Positions 45,676 to 56,978 of a stretch of DNA of 64,000 nucleotides are shown here, in pieces. Position 1 is the stretch's first letter, and each line of letters opens with the position of its first letter. Made by a program: the position numbers and the translations under genes. The notes beneath the pieces are model-generated. The model saw only the letters and a list, made by a program, of their open reading frames with translations, was not told the DNA's origin and made no database searches. This DNA is from Phocicoccus pinnipedialis (GTDB lineage Bacteria; Bacillota; Bacilli; Staphylococcales; Salinicoccaceae), in contig NZ_CAJEWB010000004.1 of assembly GCF_903994035.1 (NCBI RefSeq), positions 152,323-216,322 of the forward strand, given 5' to 3'.

Positions 45676-46536
45676 ATGTCGAAGAAATGGCTATTTGGAG
45701 TGACGATGACACTCGTATTATTCTTAGCCGGATGTGACTATTCTAAAGAAGAGAACAGGTCTGGATTTTTTTATAATACATTTGTAAGCCCGATGGATAA
45801 CATCCTTCACTGGCTTGGGGATCAATTAAATAACAATTATGGTCTAGCAATCATCGCTTTAACACTGATTGTAAGACTCGCAATTTTTCCATTCATGATG
45901 CGTACGTATAAAAACCAAATGCTCATGAGAGAAAAAATGAAAATCGTTAAACCACAAATGGATGATATTCAAAAGAGAATGAAACTTGCAACGACACAAG
46001 AAGAAAAGATGGAAGTTCAGCAAGAAATGATGGGACTTTACAAGAAACACGATATCAACCCACTTAACGTAGGGTGTTTACCGATGTTCATTCAAATGCC
46101 GATCGTAATGGCGTTGTTCTTCGCATTAAAATATCCATCAGAAGGTGGAATTGTAGAACACCCAGACTTCTTATGGATGAACTTAACTGAAGTAGACTAC
46201 ATCATGGTTGTGATTGCAGGTATCGTATACGCAGTACAAGCATACGTTTCAACGCTCTTCTTACCAGAAGAACAGAAGAAACAAATGCGTTTATTCATGT
46301 TTATTTCGCCAATTATGATTCTTTGGATTTCATTCATCTCACCAGCAGCATTACCTCTATACTGGGCTGTCGGCGGTATCTTCTTAATCGTACAAACAAT
46401 CATTGGTAACGTGTACTATCGTACAAAAGTTGAAGAAGAAATGGCACCAATAATTGCAAGACACGAAGAAGAGCAAAGAGAAAAAGAGCGTAAAAAGAAA
46501 GGTGTTCAAGTAGCACCAAGTAAAAAACGTAAATAA
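45676..46536 (+). CDS. yidC: Membrane protein insertase YidC (YidC2 type), lipoprotein
   Basis: YidC inserts proteins into the membrane alone or with Sec, including atpE and other F0 subunits. The 286-residue protein has the lipobox LFLAGC, the Oxa1 core with five helices (YGLAIIALTLIVRLAIFPFMM, carrying the hydrophilic-groove arginine, then GCLPMFIQMPIVMALFFAL), and a basic tail (KERKKKGVQVAPSKKRK). GAGGTGA precedes ATG 45676. Confidence 0.95.
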   Translation: MSKKWLFGVTMTLVLFLAGCDYSKEENRSGFFYNTFVSPMDNILHWLGDQLNNNYGLAIIALTLIVRLAIFPFMMRTYKNQMLMREKMKIVKPQMDDIQKRMKLATTQEEKMEVQQEMMGLYKKHDINPLNVGCLPMFIQMPIVMALFFALKYPSEGGIVEHPDFLWMNLTEVDYIMVVIAGIVYAVQAYVSTLFLPEEQKKQMRLFMFISPIMILWISFISPAALPLYWAVGGIFLIVQTIIGNVYYRTKVEEEMAPIIARHEEEQREKERKKKGVQVAPSKKRK

Positions 46537-46543
46537 TAATTAG

Positions 46544-46577
46544 AATACCATGAGCACAGAGCTTGTGGTATTTTTTT
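46544..46577 (+). terminator. Intrinsic terminator of yidC2
   Basis: 12-bp stem with G-T pairs (46544-46555 and 46561-46572), loop ACAGA, T run. Confidence 0.85.
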
Positions 46578-46659
46578 ATAGGCGCAGGAGAGAGATGTGC
46601 GCGGTCGTGACAGGAAGTTGTACTTCTATTATTTGGACAGAATAATTCTCTATACTAAA

Positions 46660-46689
46660 ATACCCCTCATGCTCTTACACAAGGGGTTC
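46660..46689 (-). terminator. Weak terminator of cls
   Basis: On the minus strand, ACCCCT/AGGGGT (46682-46687 and 46662-46667) with a 14-nt loop is followed by ATTTTA. The T run is poor. Confidence 0.55.
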
Positions 46690-46695
46690 ACACAT

Positions 46696-48177
46696 TTAAA
46701 GTATTGGCGAAATCAGGTTTGCAATTGCTTCTTTTAATTTAATCCACATACTTCTTTCTTCATAGATTTCTGGTGTCAGTAGTTTACTGTTGATTGCATC
46801 TTTTTCAAATGCCTCTCTCTGCTGTACGGCTTCTTTTCTATCAAATATAAATGCATTAACTTCAAAATTTAGTGCAAAGCTTCTATTATCCATATTCGTA
46901 GATCCGATACTCACTACTTCATCGTCGATCATCACTGTCTTTTGGTGTAAGAATCCTTTTTGGTAGATGAAGATTTTAGCACCCATTTGTGAGAGAATTC
47001 CTACGTTATGATATGTGCCCCAATATACAAACGGGTGATCTGGAAAACTTGGTATCATGATGTTCACATTCACACCAGAGAGTATCGCAATCTTTAGGGC
47101 TTCCATAATTGATTGGTCAGGAATGAAGTAAGGCGATTGTATATATATGTCCTTCTTTGCTGAGTTAATCATCTTCAAGTAACCAAATTTAATTTGTTGC
47201 CATTTTTCATCTGGCCCACTTGTGGCAATCTGCATCGTCGTATTACCTACATTTTCGATATCTGGGAAATATCTTGGGTGATGAACCATCTTGTTTCGGC
47301 TACCTTGTGAGTTCCAATCGAGCATAAACCTCAACTGCAGTGACTTTACAGCGTTACCTTTAATTCTTAAATGCGTGTCACGCCAATAACCGAATTTCTT
47401 AGAGTTACCAATGTATTCGTCTCCAACGTTAGACCCACCCGTGTAACCTATACTTCCATCTATGATAACGATTTTACGGTGGTTACGGTTGTTGATACGC
47501 GGATTAATTACTGATAAAAAACTTGGAAAGAATGCTTCTACATGTCCACCGAGTGAACGGATTTCTTTAAAGTTACGGAGTCTAAGTGTCCTAGATCCCA
47601 TATCATCATAAAGAATTCGAACAGAGACTCCTTCTCTTTGTTTTTCAAGAAGCGCTTCATAAATTTCTTTACCGAGATTGTCCAGCCTAAAAATATAATA
47701 CTGAAAATGAATATGATCTTTTGCATTCTTGATATCTTCTAACATCTGTCTAAATAGATCTGGAGTTCTATAGTACGTGTCGATATGGTTATTAGACGTG
47801 ACGAAACTTTGGTTGTTGTAGAGTAACATATGAATCAGTTTTGTATGCTTTGTCGCAACATAACTATCTAGTTCAAAATTATTTTTTCTTATTTCCTCCA
47901 ACTGTTCTTGAACAAGATACTCAAGACCAATTTTATTTTCTTCGGGAATTTCAAAAATCTTCTGGTTATAAACGGTTCTACCTAATAGTAAGTAGAGTAT
48001 AAAGCCTAAAATGGGAATGAAGAACAAGATTAATAACCAAGCCCATACACTTTGTGCACTTTTTCTTTCCCAAAAAATCATACCTAACGCAAGGAAAAAG
48101 TTAATGAGTAAGATGGTCATAGTAATGATAGTAGCCGCACTTGAGCCGGACAGAAATGTGATTAGAGTGTCGAACAT
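46696..48177 (-). CDS. cls: Cardiolipin synthase
   Basis: Cls joins two phosphatidylglycerols into cardiolipin. The 493-residue protein has two N-terminal membrane helices (about 10-65) and two HKD phospholipase-D motifs: HRKIVIIDGSIGYTGG and HQKTVMIDDEVVSIGSTN. ATG 48177 is preferred because AAGGA is 10 bases before it; ATG 48183 is only 2 bases away from that site. Confidence 0.95.
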   Translation of the reverse strand: MFDTLITFLSGSSAATIITMTILLINFFLALGMIFWERKSAQSVWAWLLILFFIPILGFILYLLLGRTVYNQKIFEIPEENKIGLEYLVQEQLEEIRKNNFELDSYVATKHTKLIHMLLYNNQSFVTSNNHIDTYYRTPDLFRQMLEDIKNAKDHIHFQYYIFRLDNLGKEIYEALLEKQREGVSVRILYDDMGSRTLRLRNFKEIRSLGGHVEAFFPSFLSVINPRINNRNHRKIVIIDGSIGYTGGSNVGDEYIGNSKKFGYWRDTHLRIKGNAVKSLQLRFMLDWNSQGSRNKMVHHPRYFPDIENVGNTTMQIATSGPDEKWQQIKFGYLKMINSAKKDIYIQSPYFIPDQSIMEALKIAILSGVNVNIMIPSFPDHPFVYWGTYHNVGILSQMGAKIFIYQKGFLHQKTVMIDDEVVSIGSTNMDNRSFALNFEVNAFIFDRKEAVQQREAFEKDAINSKLLTPEIYEERSMWIKLKEAIANLISPIL

Positions 48178-48230
48178 TCTCATTTTCCTTTCATTTAAAC
48201 TTAATCTATTTGTGACAAAGAAGTAACTAT

Positions 48231-48275
48231 TATTACTAAATACGTATAGTAATAGAGTCTAATAAATATTATAAT
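48231..48275. promoter_or_regulatory. Control region between cls and the 45-residue gene
   Basis: TATTACT/AGTAATA inverted repeat (48231-48237 and 48248-48254), then a TATAAT (48270-48275) reading toward the small gene. The palindrome could bind a regulator of either gene. Confidence 0.45.
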
Positions 48276-48308
48276 AGTGTTAACTTAACAGATAAGGAGT
48301 TTATTATC

Positions 48309-48446
48309 ATGAAAAATGACAATTCAAAAATCAAAGAAGTTGTTGAAATACTCCGTGAACTGGGTGTGAGAGTTTCTATTACACCATCAAGAATCGAGCT
48401 TATGAAACGCATTAGTTCAAATCAAACACTAAGATTAAACGAATAA
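48309..48446 (+). CDS. Small protein of 45 residues
   Basis: The frame starts at ATG 48309 with AAGGAG nine bases upstream and ends at TAA 48444-48446. The protein is polar and probably helical (IKEVVEILRELGVRVSI, then RIELMKRIS). The gene has its own -10 (TATAAT 48270-48275) and terminator. No family recognised; the ribosome site and terminator make coding likely. Confidence 0.7.
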   Translation: MKNDNSKIKEVVEILRELGVRVSITPSRIELMKRISSNQTLRLNE

Positions 48447-48454
48447 GATATATT

Positions 48455-48497
48455 TAAACGGAAAGTGATACTTTATACACTTTCCGTTTATTTTTTT
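48455..48497. terminator. Terminator shared by the small gene and convergent rodA
   Basis: 13-bp perfect stem (48455-48467 and 48478-48490) with a 10-nt loop and T7 on the plus strand. The rodA stop is 6 bp away on the other strand. Confidence 0.9.
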
Positions 48498-49686
48498 ATA
48501 ATAGTCTCTTATGTTTCCTCTCATCAACTCTATAGAAGTAAATACTGAGAACAATTCCAATACCTACCATATTTGCCCATAGGCCACTACCACCATAACT
48601 TAAAAATGGAAGAGGTAGTCCAGTGATTGGTAGAATCTGAATCGTCATTCCAATATTTTGGAAGATATGGAAGAAGAGAAGTGAAACATAACCTATAATA
48701 AAGTAGCTTCCAAAAGAATCTTTTGTTGCAAGTGATATTCTGATTAAGTGAACGAGTAAAAGGAATAAAAGGATGACGACGATGGTCGTGCCTATAAATC
48801 CAAACTCTTCACCTACGATCGTGAAAATAAAATCTGTGTGGTTTTCAGGGATATAAATAATACCATCGCTGTAACCCCGCCCTTTAACGCCACCAGAACC
48901 AATCGCGATAAGTGAATTCATGAGTTGGAATCCGATATCCGATCCGTAATCCTCAGGTCTTAACCAAGAATAGATACGATCTAATTGGTAAGAATGAATG
49001 CCGAATTTATTGATTAGATCTGGACGATACAGAATCCCCAAGATAAGGGATATTCCAACAGTCGAGACCATGAATACTACAGGCAAAATAATCCACCAGC
49101 TGATCCCTGATACAACAACCATACCAAAGAAAATCGCGAGCATAACAAGCGTAGTACCTAAGTCATTTTGCATTAAGATTAAAATCATTGGTATTAATGA
49201 TACAAGCCCGAGCTTTACAAGTAAACGAACATCCATATTCAAACTATTGTGCGGTTTATATTTATTGTGTTGACTGATCACATAACTCATAGTCAGAATA
49301 TAAATGATCTTCATAAACTCAGATGGTTGGATACTGAAGAAGCCAAATTGATACCAACTCTTTGCACCATTAATGATTGGCGTCAAGTTATCAAATGGTG
49401 AGAAGTGTAGAAATAGTAAACTAAAAATACCTACAGCATAAATCAGCCATATATATTCTTGAAAAAGTCTAAAGGGTATGACCATTATCATGAATGCAAT
49501 AAAGAAACCGAAAACATAAAAATAAAATTGTCGTATCGCAAAGTTAGTACCATATTGCCCACTAGTCATTGCGGAATAAATCAGTGTAATACTAATTATC
49601 GCTAAGACGGCAATCTGTATTACCAATATCCAATCTACGCGAGCGAAGTAGCTAAAATTCATGCGTTTAAATTTTGAATAATTCAA
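48496..49686 (-). CDS. rodA: Rod-shape/SEDS glycan polymerase RodA
   Basis: SEDS proteins polymerise lipid II during cell-wall growth. The 396-residue, 10-helix protein carries GAKSWYQFGFFSIQPSEFMKI-type SEDS text (IQPSEFMK), ENHTDFIFTIVGEEFGF and the closing GLPLPFLSYGGSG. The start is TTG 49686, six bases after AGGTG; GTG 49695 overlaps that site. It is RodA rather than FtsW judged by the SEFMKI and GIVLSIYFYR ends and the murF context. Confidence 0.92.
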   Translation of the reverse strand: MNYSKFKRMNFSYFARVDWILVIQIAVLAIISITLIYSAMTSGQYGTNFAIRQFYFYVFGFFIAFMIMVIPFRLFQEYIWLIYAVGIFSLLFLHFSPFDNLTPIINGAKSWYQFGFFSIQPSEFMKIIYILTMSYVISQHNKYKPHNSLNMDVRLLVKLGLVSLIPMILILMQNDLGTTLVMLAIFFGMVVVSGISWWIILPVVFMVSTVGISLILGILYRPDLINKFGIHSYQLDRIYSWLRPEDYGSDIGFQLMNSLIAIGSGGVKGRGYSDGIIYIPENHTDFIFTIVGEEFGFIGTTIVVILLFLLLVHLIRISLATKDSFGSYFIIGYVSLLFFHIFQNIGMTIQILPITGLPLPFLSYGGSGLWANMVGIGIVLSIYFYRVDERKHKRLL

Positions 49687-49786
49687 ATCAGTCACCTAAT
49701 TTATTTAAATATAGAAAATATGACATAACAAAGTGTCTATCATATAATTATAGCATGTACAAATTATAATAAGGAATGGAAATAAA

Positions 49787-51133
49787 ATGTTAAATATAAC
49801 GATCGAAAAACTTTCGGAATTCACAAATGGTACTATGAATTGCAAAGCCACAGAGATAAAAGACGTGAGTATAAAAGGAGTGTCAATAGATACGAGAACA
49901 ATCGAGGAAAATAATTTATTTATACCATTTGTTGGTGAAAATGTGGATGGGCACAAATTCATTGAACAAGCGTTAGAAAGTGGAGCAACCATCGCTTTAT
50001 CAGAAAAAGAACGTAATGACGTTCCGGTTATAGTAGTTGAAAACGCCAGAAAAGCCCTTGGGTTGCTCGCTAAAAACTATCTGAATACGTTTAAGCCAAT
50101 GGTTATCGCGGTAACAGGGTCAAACGGCAAAACGACAACTAAAGATATGATTGAATGTGTCTTACAACATAAATACAAGGTAGAAAAGACACAAGGTAAC
50201 CTAAATAATGAGCTCGGAATGCCGCTCACGATTCTTTCTACAAGTGAAGAGACAGAGATTCTCATCTTAGAAATGGGAATGGATAGTGTTGGAGATATTC
50301 ACTATTTATCTGATATCGCTAATCCAGACATCGCTGTGATTACGAGTGTCGGAGAATCTCACTTAGAGAAACTTGGCTCACGCGAAAAAATTGCGGAAGT
50401 TAAATATGAAATTGTGGATTTCTTAAAAGATGACGGACTCTTTATTTATTCAAAAGATTACCAGATGCTAGAAGATATTGTAGATAAGAACAAGCCATAC
50501 ACGATCAAGACTGTTGGTGAAAACGAGAAAAATGGTATGCATATTAAAAATGTTTTAGAGAGACTAGAGGGCACAGAATTTACTTTAGACACTGCGAACT
50601 TCAAGATACCACAACTTGGTCGTCACAATGCTCTAAATGCGTCATATGCGATTATGATTGCGCGTGAACTTGGAGTGACAGATAAACAATCTGCAGAGGC
50701 GCTTCTGAAGCTTCGCGTTACAGGAATGCGCATGGAACAAAAAGAGCTTTCTAATGGTACGATTCTCATCAATGATGCATACAATGCGAGCCCATCATCT
50801 ATGAAAAGTGCGATCGACACAGTGAGAGATTTACCGTACGAAAGTAAAGTGTTGGTACTTGGTGATATCTTAGAACTCGGTTCGTATAGTGAAGCACTCC
50901 ATTATGATATTGCAACGCATATCAACCAAGATAATAACTTTACTCATATCTTAACGTTTGGTGAAGGCGCAAAAAATATTAGCGATAATATTAAGAAACC
51001 AAATAGCGAACACTTTACTGATATCGATGATCTAATAGAGAAAGTAAACAAAGTGATTGGAAATAGAGTTGTTGTTTTACTAAAGGCGTCTCGTGGTATG
51101 AAATTAGAACGGGTCGAAGAAAGAATAAAATAA
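49787..51133 (+). CDS. murF: UDP-N-acetylmuramoyl-tripeptide--D-alanyl-D-alanine ligase MurF
   Basis: MurF adds D-Ala-D-Ala to the UDP-MurNAc-tripeptide. The 448-residue protein has the Mur-ligase ATP loop TGSNGKTTTKD, the EMGMDSVGD segment and the later NDAYNASPSSMKSAID motif. AAGGAATG precedes ATG 49787. Divergent from rodA; the ddl gene that stands between them in S. aureus is missing. Confidence 0.96.
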   Translation: MLNITIEKLSEFTNGTMNCKATEIKDVSIKGVSIDTRTIEENNLFIPFVGENVDGHKFIEQALESGATIALSEKERNDVPVIVVENARKALGLLAKNYLNTFKPMVIAVTGSNGKTTTKDMIECVLQHKYKVEKTQGNLNNELGMPLTILSTSEETEILILEMGMDSVGDIHYLSDIANPDIAVITSVGESHLEKLGSREKIAEVKYEIVDFLKDDGLFIYSKDYQMLEDIVDKNKPYTIKTVGENEKNGMHIKNVLERLEGTEFTLDTANFKIPQLGRHNALNASYAIMIARELGVTDKQSAEALLKLRVTGMRMEQKELSNGTILINDAYNASPSSMKSAIDTVRDLPYESKVLVLGDILELGSYSEALHYDIATHINQDNNFTHILTFGEGAKNISDNIKKPNSEHFTDIDDLIEKVNKVIGNRVVVLLKASRGMKLERVEERIK

Positions 51134-51212
51134 TTCTTGTACTGTGTAGCTAAAAGTGGTAATATAGAGAAGTTGTACACTTACGAGGTATATAATAGTC
51201 AAAGGAGACTAA

Positions 51213-52700
<1,488 letters not shown>

Positions 52701-52705
52701 AATTA

Positions 52706-52735
52706 AGCATCCTACAGAGTAGGATGCTATTTTTA
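52706..52735 (+). terminator. Intrinsic terminator of cshA
   Basis: 9-bp stem AGCATCCTA/TAGGATGCT (52706-52714 and 52720-52728) with T5. Confidence 0.88.
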
Positions 52736-52788
52736 TTTTTATATGCAAAATATCTCATGTATAATTAATAAAATAAGGGAGGGCAACT

Positions 52789-53256
52789 ATGATTCGATTA
52801 TCATACGACGTCAGAAAGTATTTACGATTAAAATCATTAATCACATTTTTTATTATACTTATTTTTTATTTAATTATTGCAGGATTAATTTTCTTTCTTG
52901 ATTTTTATAAAGAGTGGATACTACTCGGTCTTTTAGTATTAACAGTGTTACATCTCATTATTTTTGTCATAATCAAACCTAAAATCTATCAAAATGTAAC
53001 AAAATATCAAGTGTTTAAAACACGTGTTGTTACAGTTGAAGGATTTATTATTGTTGAGCATAAAATGCTTCCTCTTAAACGCGTACAAGGGGTGCGTGTC
53101 GCTCATGGTATTATTTCAAGAAGATATGGTCTAGCAAACATGACAGTAACAACAGCTGGTACATCGTTTAAATTACCTCCATTAAAAATTGAAGAGGCAT
53201 ATGCATTACAAGCGCAAATGATAGACCTCGTAAAGGAGGAATTTACCTATGAATAA
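52789..53256 (+). CDS. Bacterial PH-domain membrane protein (YdbS-like)
   Basis: 155 residues: two membrane helices (about 18-60) followed by a bPH2-type pleckstrin-like domain containing MLPLKRVQGVRV and RRYGLANMTVTTAG. The three PH-domain genes here correspond to YdbS/YdbT-type proteins of Firmicutes; in S. aureus this cluster also lies between cshA and acpS. The role is unknown. Overlaps the next gene by 8 bp. Confidence 0.85.
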   Translation: MIRLSYDVRKYLRLKSLITFFIILIFYLIIAGLIFFLDFYKEWILLGLLVLTVLHLIIFVIIKPKIYQNVTKYQVFKTRVVTVEGFIIVEHKMLPLKRVQGVRVAHGIISRRYGLANMTVTTAGTSFKLPPLKIEEAYALQAQMIDLVKEEFTYE

Positions 53257-54805
53257 CCCTCAAAAATTACATCCATTAGCTTATCTAGGAGCAGTTGGCT
53301 CAACGCTAAAAACATTCTGGATACCTGCAGCTGTATTTCTATTTAACTTTATTGGTGGAGATGGTTTCAAAGGTAATCCCTATCTTCTGTATATAGGGAT
53401 TCTTGTATTTTTATTTATGATTGTTTTGATTGTTATGGATATCATCCAAAAATATAAGACAAGATTTTGGATTGAAGACGGAAAGTTTATCTTTAAGACA
53501 GGTATTTTTGTCCTTAAGGAAAAAGAGCTTACAATTAATCGAATTCAGTCTATAGATATTACGCAACCAATATTCCTCCGAATCTTTGGTGTGTGTAAAT
53601 TAGATATTCAAACACCAGCCGACGGTATTTCGATCGACGGTATAAAGCTATCACAGGCTGAGGAAATTCGTAGAAGCGTATATAAAGAAAAAGCTGAGGA
53701 GAAAGATGACATTTTTGTTGCTTCAGATGAATATACCGATGTTGAACAGGTTGAAGATAGTAAAAATGTAGCGACTGAATTTGTTCCTGAAGCAGAAATG
53801 AAACTCATCCATCAAATGTCTATGAAAGAGCTATTCATTATGGCTATGACGAGTGGTGGACTTGGAATCTTTATTGCTGGTTTCTTTACGTTTTTAACGA
53901 CGTTTAACATCGACACATTTGTTGCTAATTATATCGAAGTTAACTTACAAAAGCTCGTCACGTCGATGCTCATACTTACTGTAGTAATAGCAATTGGTGT
54001 GATCATTGTTGGATATGTTATCGGAACAGTGATTCTGCTGATTCGTTACTATGATTACAAAGTCTTTGAAGACAATGACGATTTAATAGTTCAATATGGT
54101 TTGCTTGAAAAAAAGAGAGTCACAGTCAATATTAATCGTGTTCAAAATATCATTATTAAAGATAACATCCTGAGACGTATGTTTGGATTCAAGTCGCTAT
54201 ATGTCACGATCATGGGTGACTCTGAAGAAGAGTTAAGCGACGGAAAAGTAATGATAGTCCCACTAATCAAGACAAGATTATTGTTTGATATCGTGAATCA
54301 ATTCTTCCCGAATTATGAAATCAAACGACCGGTAAAGTTCGTAAAAAAACACGCGTACAGAAGATACTTTACCATTCGTAGCATTATTATACTCGCGATC
54401 TATGGAGCGCTTGTTTATGTTAGTAACGAATACTTCGTACCAGTTGCATTTTGGCTGATCGCAGTAATCGGAGCGTTTGTGTTTATCTTACAAATTATTT
54501 CGGCACTTTATTCTGCGAAACATACAGGGTACACAATCAATGGAGATGAAATTAATATGATGGAAACGTCATTCTTTGCGAGATCTCATTATGCAATTAA
54601 ATCAGAGAAGATAAACACAGTCGAATGGCATAATAACCCATTCACGAGACGTGCACAACTTGGAACTGTATCAGTTATAACCGCAGGTGGAGTGCTCGAC
54701 TCTAGCGTGACTTTAAAGCATTTAGAACGAAGTGATATTGATGAAATATGGGACTTTGTAGAAGGGGGTATTATTGATGAAGCAAATATCGAAAAATGCG
54801 ATTAA
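53249..54805 (+). CDS. Large PH-domain membrane protein (YdbT-like)
   Basis: 518 residues with six to eight membrane helices and three bPH2-like domains after each helix pair, seen as repeated LTINRIQSIDITQPIFLRIFG, VTVNINRVQNIIIKDNI and INTVEWHNNPFTRRAQLGTVS segments. Likely works with the neighbouring YdbS-like protein, whose gene it overlaps. Function unknown. Confidence 0.83.
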   Translation: MNNPQKLHPLAYLGAVGSTLKTFWIPAAVFLFNFIGGDGFKGNPYLLYIGILVFLFMIVLIVMDIIQKYKTRFWIEDGKFIFKTGIFVLKEKELTINRIQSIDITQPIFLRIFGVCKLDIQTPADGISIDGIKLSQAEEIRRSVYKEKAEEKDDIFVASDEYTDVEQVEDSKNVATEFVPEAEMKLIHQMSMKELFIMAMTSGGLGIFIAGFFTFLTTFNIDTFVANYIEVNLQKLVTSMLILTVVIAIGVIIVGYVIGTVILLIRYYDYKVFEDNDDLIVQYGLLEKKRVTVNINRVQNIIIKDNILRRMFGFKSLYVTIMGDSEEELSDGKVMIVPLIKTRLLFDIVNQFFPNYEIKRPVKFVKKHAYRRYFTIRSIIILAIYGALVYVSNEYFVPVAFWLIAVIGAFVFILQIISALYSAKHTGYTINGDEINMMETSFFARSHYAIKSEKINTVEWHNNPFTRRAQLGTVSVITAGGVLDSSVTLKHLERSDIDEIWDFVEGGIIDEANIEKCD

Positions 54806-55262
54806 GTATAGACGTGTAACAAGTGCGCTTTATTTAATTATTCCAATCGTAATTTTAGTAGTACTTTGCGTTGCATTGATTTTTACCCCGAGTGAAGTGG
54901 ATATTTATCTTTATATAGCAATGGGTGGCATATTGTTAATCACGCTGATTTACGTGGGGTATTTCATTGTTTTAGAACCGATGTTGAAGTACAAGTACTT
55001 TAGATACCAGATTGAAAATGGGGAACTCATCGTAGAAGAAGGAATTTTCACACGTAAAAGGCATGTTGCTCCATTGTTTAGGATTCAAAATATAGATGTC
55101 ACTGAAGGGCCGATCATGAGAAAATTTGGTCTTTCTGGAATCACCTTTGCTACGGCAAGTGAAACCCTCTATATCACCGAACTAGAAAAAGAAGAAGCAG
55201 CCGCACTTAGACAGAACGTTAGAGAAATAATCAATAAAAGTAAGCGAGGTTCTAGCGTATGA
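54777..55262 (+). CDS. PH-domain membrane protein
   Basis: 161 residues: two membrane helices (about 18-65) and one bPH2 domain (RHVAPLFRIQNIDVTEGPIMR, KFGLSGITFATAS). The ATG 54777 overlaps the end of the previous gene by 29 bp with GGGGG upstream. Overlaps acpS by 4 bp. Confidence 0.82.
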   Translation: MKQISKNAIKYRRVTSALYLIIPIVILVVLCVALIFTPSEVDIYLYIAMGGILLITLIYVGYFIVLEPMLKYKYFRYQIENGELIVEEGIFTRKRHVAPLFRIQNIDVTEGPIMRKFGLSGITFATASETLYITELEKEEAAALRQNVREIINKSKRGSSV

Positions 55263-55606
55263 TTACAGGTCTTGGTACAGATATCGTAGAAATTAAGAGA
55301 ATCACACGTGCAAACAATGAAGATAGGCTCGCACAAAGAATACTTTCAGAAAACGAACTGAAGGTTTACAATGGTATAAATAATGAAACGAGAAAGAATG
55401 AATATGTTGCAGGTCGTTTCAGTGCGAAGGAAGCATATAGTAAAGCACTAGGTACTGGAATCGGGGCACATGTACAGTTTCATGAAATTAGCATCATGAA
55501 TGATAAGATGGGGAAACCATTTATTGAAGGCAGCAGTGCGTTAATCTCCATCTCTCATTCTAGAGAATATGCAACAGCAACTGTAATACTAATAGATAGT
55601 AACTAA
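55259..55606 (+). CDS. acpS: Holo-[acyl-carrier-protein] synthase
   Basis: AcpS transfers 4'-phosphopantetheine from CoA to ACP. The 115-residue protein has GTDIVEI with the metal-binding Asp and RFSAKEAYSKALGTGIG with the second metal site. Start overlaps the upstream stop (ATGA). Confidence 0.95.
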   Translation: MITGLGTDIVEIKRITRANNEDRLAQRILSENELKVYNGINNETRKNEYVAGRFSAKEAYSKALGTGIGAHVQFHEISIMNDKMGKPFIEGSSALISISHSREYATATVILIDSN

Positions 55607-55620
55607 CTGGAGTGGATGAA

Positions 55621-56760
55621 ATGAGCGATAGATTTTATAGAGATGCGCAGGTGAATATTGACTTAGACAAAATCGGTCAGAATTATGATGCAATTAAGGC
55701 AGAAGTGAATAAGAAGATAATTGCTGTTGTGAAATCTAATGCTTACGGACACGGCTCTCGTGCAGTAGCGAGATACTTAGAAGAGAAGGGTGTCGACTTC
55801 TTTGCAGTCGGAACTTTAGATGAAGCAATTGAACTCAGAATGCATGGCATTAAGAGTAAGATTTTAGTTCTAGGAATCATCAATCCTAAAGACATCAACA
55901 AGGCGATACAACATAGAGTAGCAATCACGGCACCTTCTAAAGAGTGGCTCGTCGGTTCACTAGATAGCATCAGTGAAGAATATGACAAAGAAGTATGGAT
56001 TCACATTAAAGTAAATGGTCATATGAATCGATACGGCACAAAGGATATTGCTGAAATTAAAGAAATGATTGAGTTAATTCATAACTCGAAATACTTCGTG
56101 TACGAAGGACTGTTTTCTCACTTTGCGATGGCGAGCGTAGACAAAGACCATGCAGTAATAGAGCGTGAAGAATTCAAGAAAATCGTTGACTCAGTGGATA
56201 CACCGGAATACATCCATATCTCAAACACAGCAGGAGCCCTACTTGTCGAAGATGAATTCACAAATGCTGTACGTGTAGGCATTGGACTTTACGGGTACTA
56301 TCCAAGTGAGTACACGAAGAAGCACACAGACGTAATATTACAGCCTGCACTTGACTTGATTTGCCAAGTCGCAGACACACATGAAGTTAAAAAGGGCGAG
56401 ACAGTTGGTTACGACGAATCATTTATTGCAGAAACGGATATGTCAGTTGTAACGATACCAATCGGTTATGGTGACGGCTTGTTAAGAAAACACAGTGGGT
56501 ATCATGTAGAAATAAACGGAGAGCAATGCCAAATAGTTGGTCGCGTATGTATGGATGCTACGATGATTTCCTCAAACGCGAAGCGTGGGGATGTTGTCAA
56601 AATCATTGTGAGTGATCCAAACAGTCGTCAGTCACTAGAAAATTTTAGTAATTATGTAGATACTATTTCGTACGAATCGACATGTTTACTTTCAAGAAGA
56701 TTACCGAGAGTTTACGATTCTGAGTCAAATAAAGCGATATTCAATGAAATCTTGAAATAA
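55621..56760 (+). CDS. alr: Alanine racemase
   Basis: Alr makes D-alanine for the cell wall. The 379-residue PLP enzyme has VVKSNAYGHG with Lys38 as PLP lysine, and TVGYDESF aligning with the catalytic-tyrosine segment. GGAGTGGATG precedes ATG 55621; the frame extends 9 bp farther with no better site. Confidence 0.96.
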   Translation: MSDRFYRDAQVNIDLDKIGQNYDAIKAEVNKKIIAVVKSNAYGHGSRAVARYLEEKGVDFFAVGTLDEAIELRMHGIKSKILVLGIINPKDINKAIQHRVAITAPSKEWLVGSLDSISEEYDKEVWIHIKVNGHMNRYGTKDIAEIKEMIELIHNSKYFVYEGLFSHFAMASVDKDHAVIEREEFKKIVDSVDTPEYIHISNTAGALLVEDEFTNAVRVGIGLYGYYPSEYTKKHTDVILQPALDLICQVADTHEVKKGETVGYDESFIAETDMSVVTIPIGYGDGLLRKHSGYHVEINGEQCQIVGRVCMDATMISSNAKRGDVVKIIVSDPNSRQSLENFSNYVDTISYESTCLLSRRLPRVYDSESNKAIFNEILK

Positions 56761-56815
56761 CCGATAAAAACACTTTATATGTGATAATATTAAACTGTAT
56801 TTACAGGAGGCTCAT

Positions 56816-56974
56816 ATGAATTCAAATGACATTAATATACAACTTAAAGATGAGTTAAAAGAAGGCTATAAAGAGATGCATCATTTGAATCTTTGTATTG
56901 CAGAAGAACATTTTTTAATGGAATGTGAAGTAGACACTAATTACACATCTCAAATTAAAGAAAAAAGATGGTGA
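56816..56974 (+). CDS. mazE: Antitoxin MazE
   Basis: 52-residue protein with AGGAGG directly upstream, four bases before mazF. Staphylococcal MazE is about the same size and lacks the classical AbrB motif; its C-terminal acidic stretch ([14 protein letters not shown]) is the expected MazF-binding part. Assignment rests on size, position and tail charge. Confidence 0.85.
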   Translation: MNSNDINIQLKDELKEGYKEMHHLNLCIAEEHFLMECEVDTNYTSQIKEKRW

Positions 56975-56978
56975 GTAT

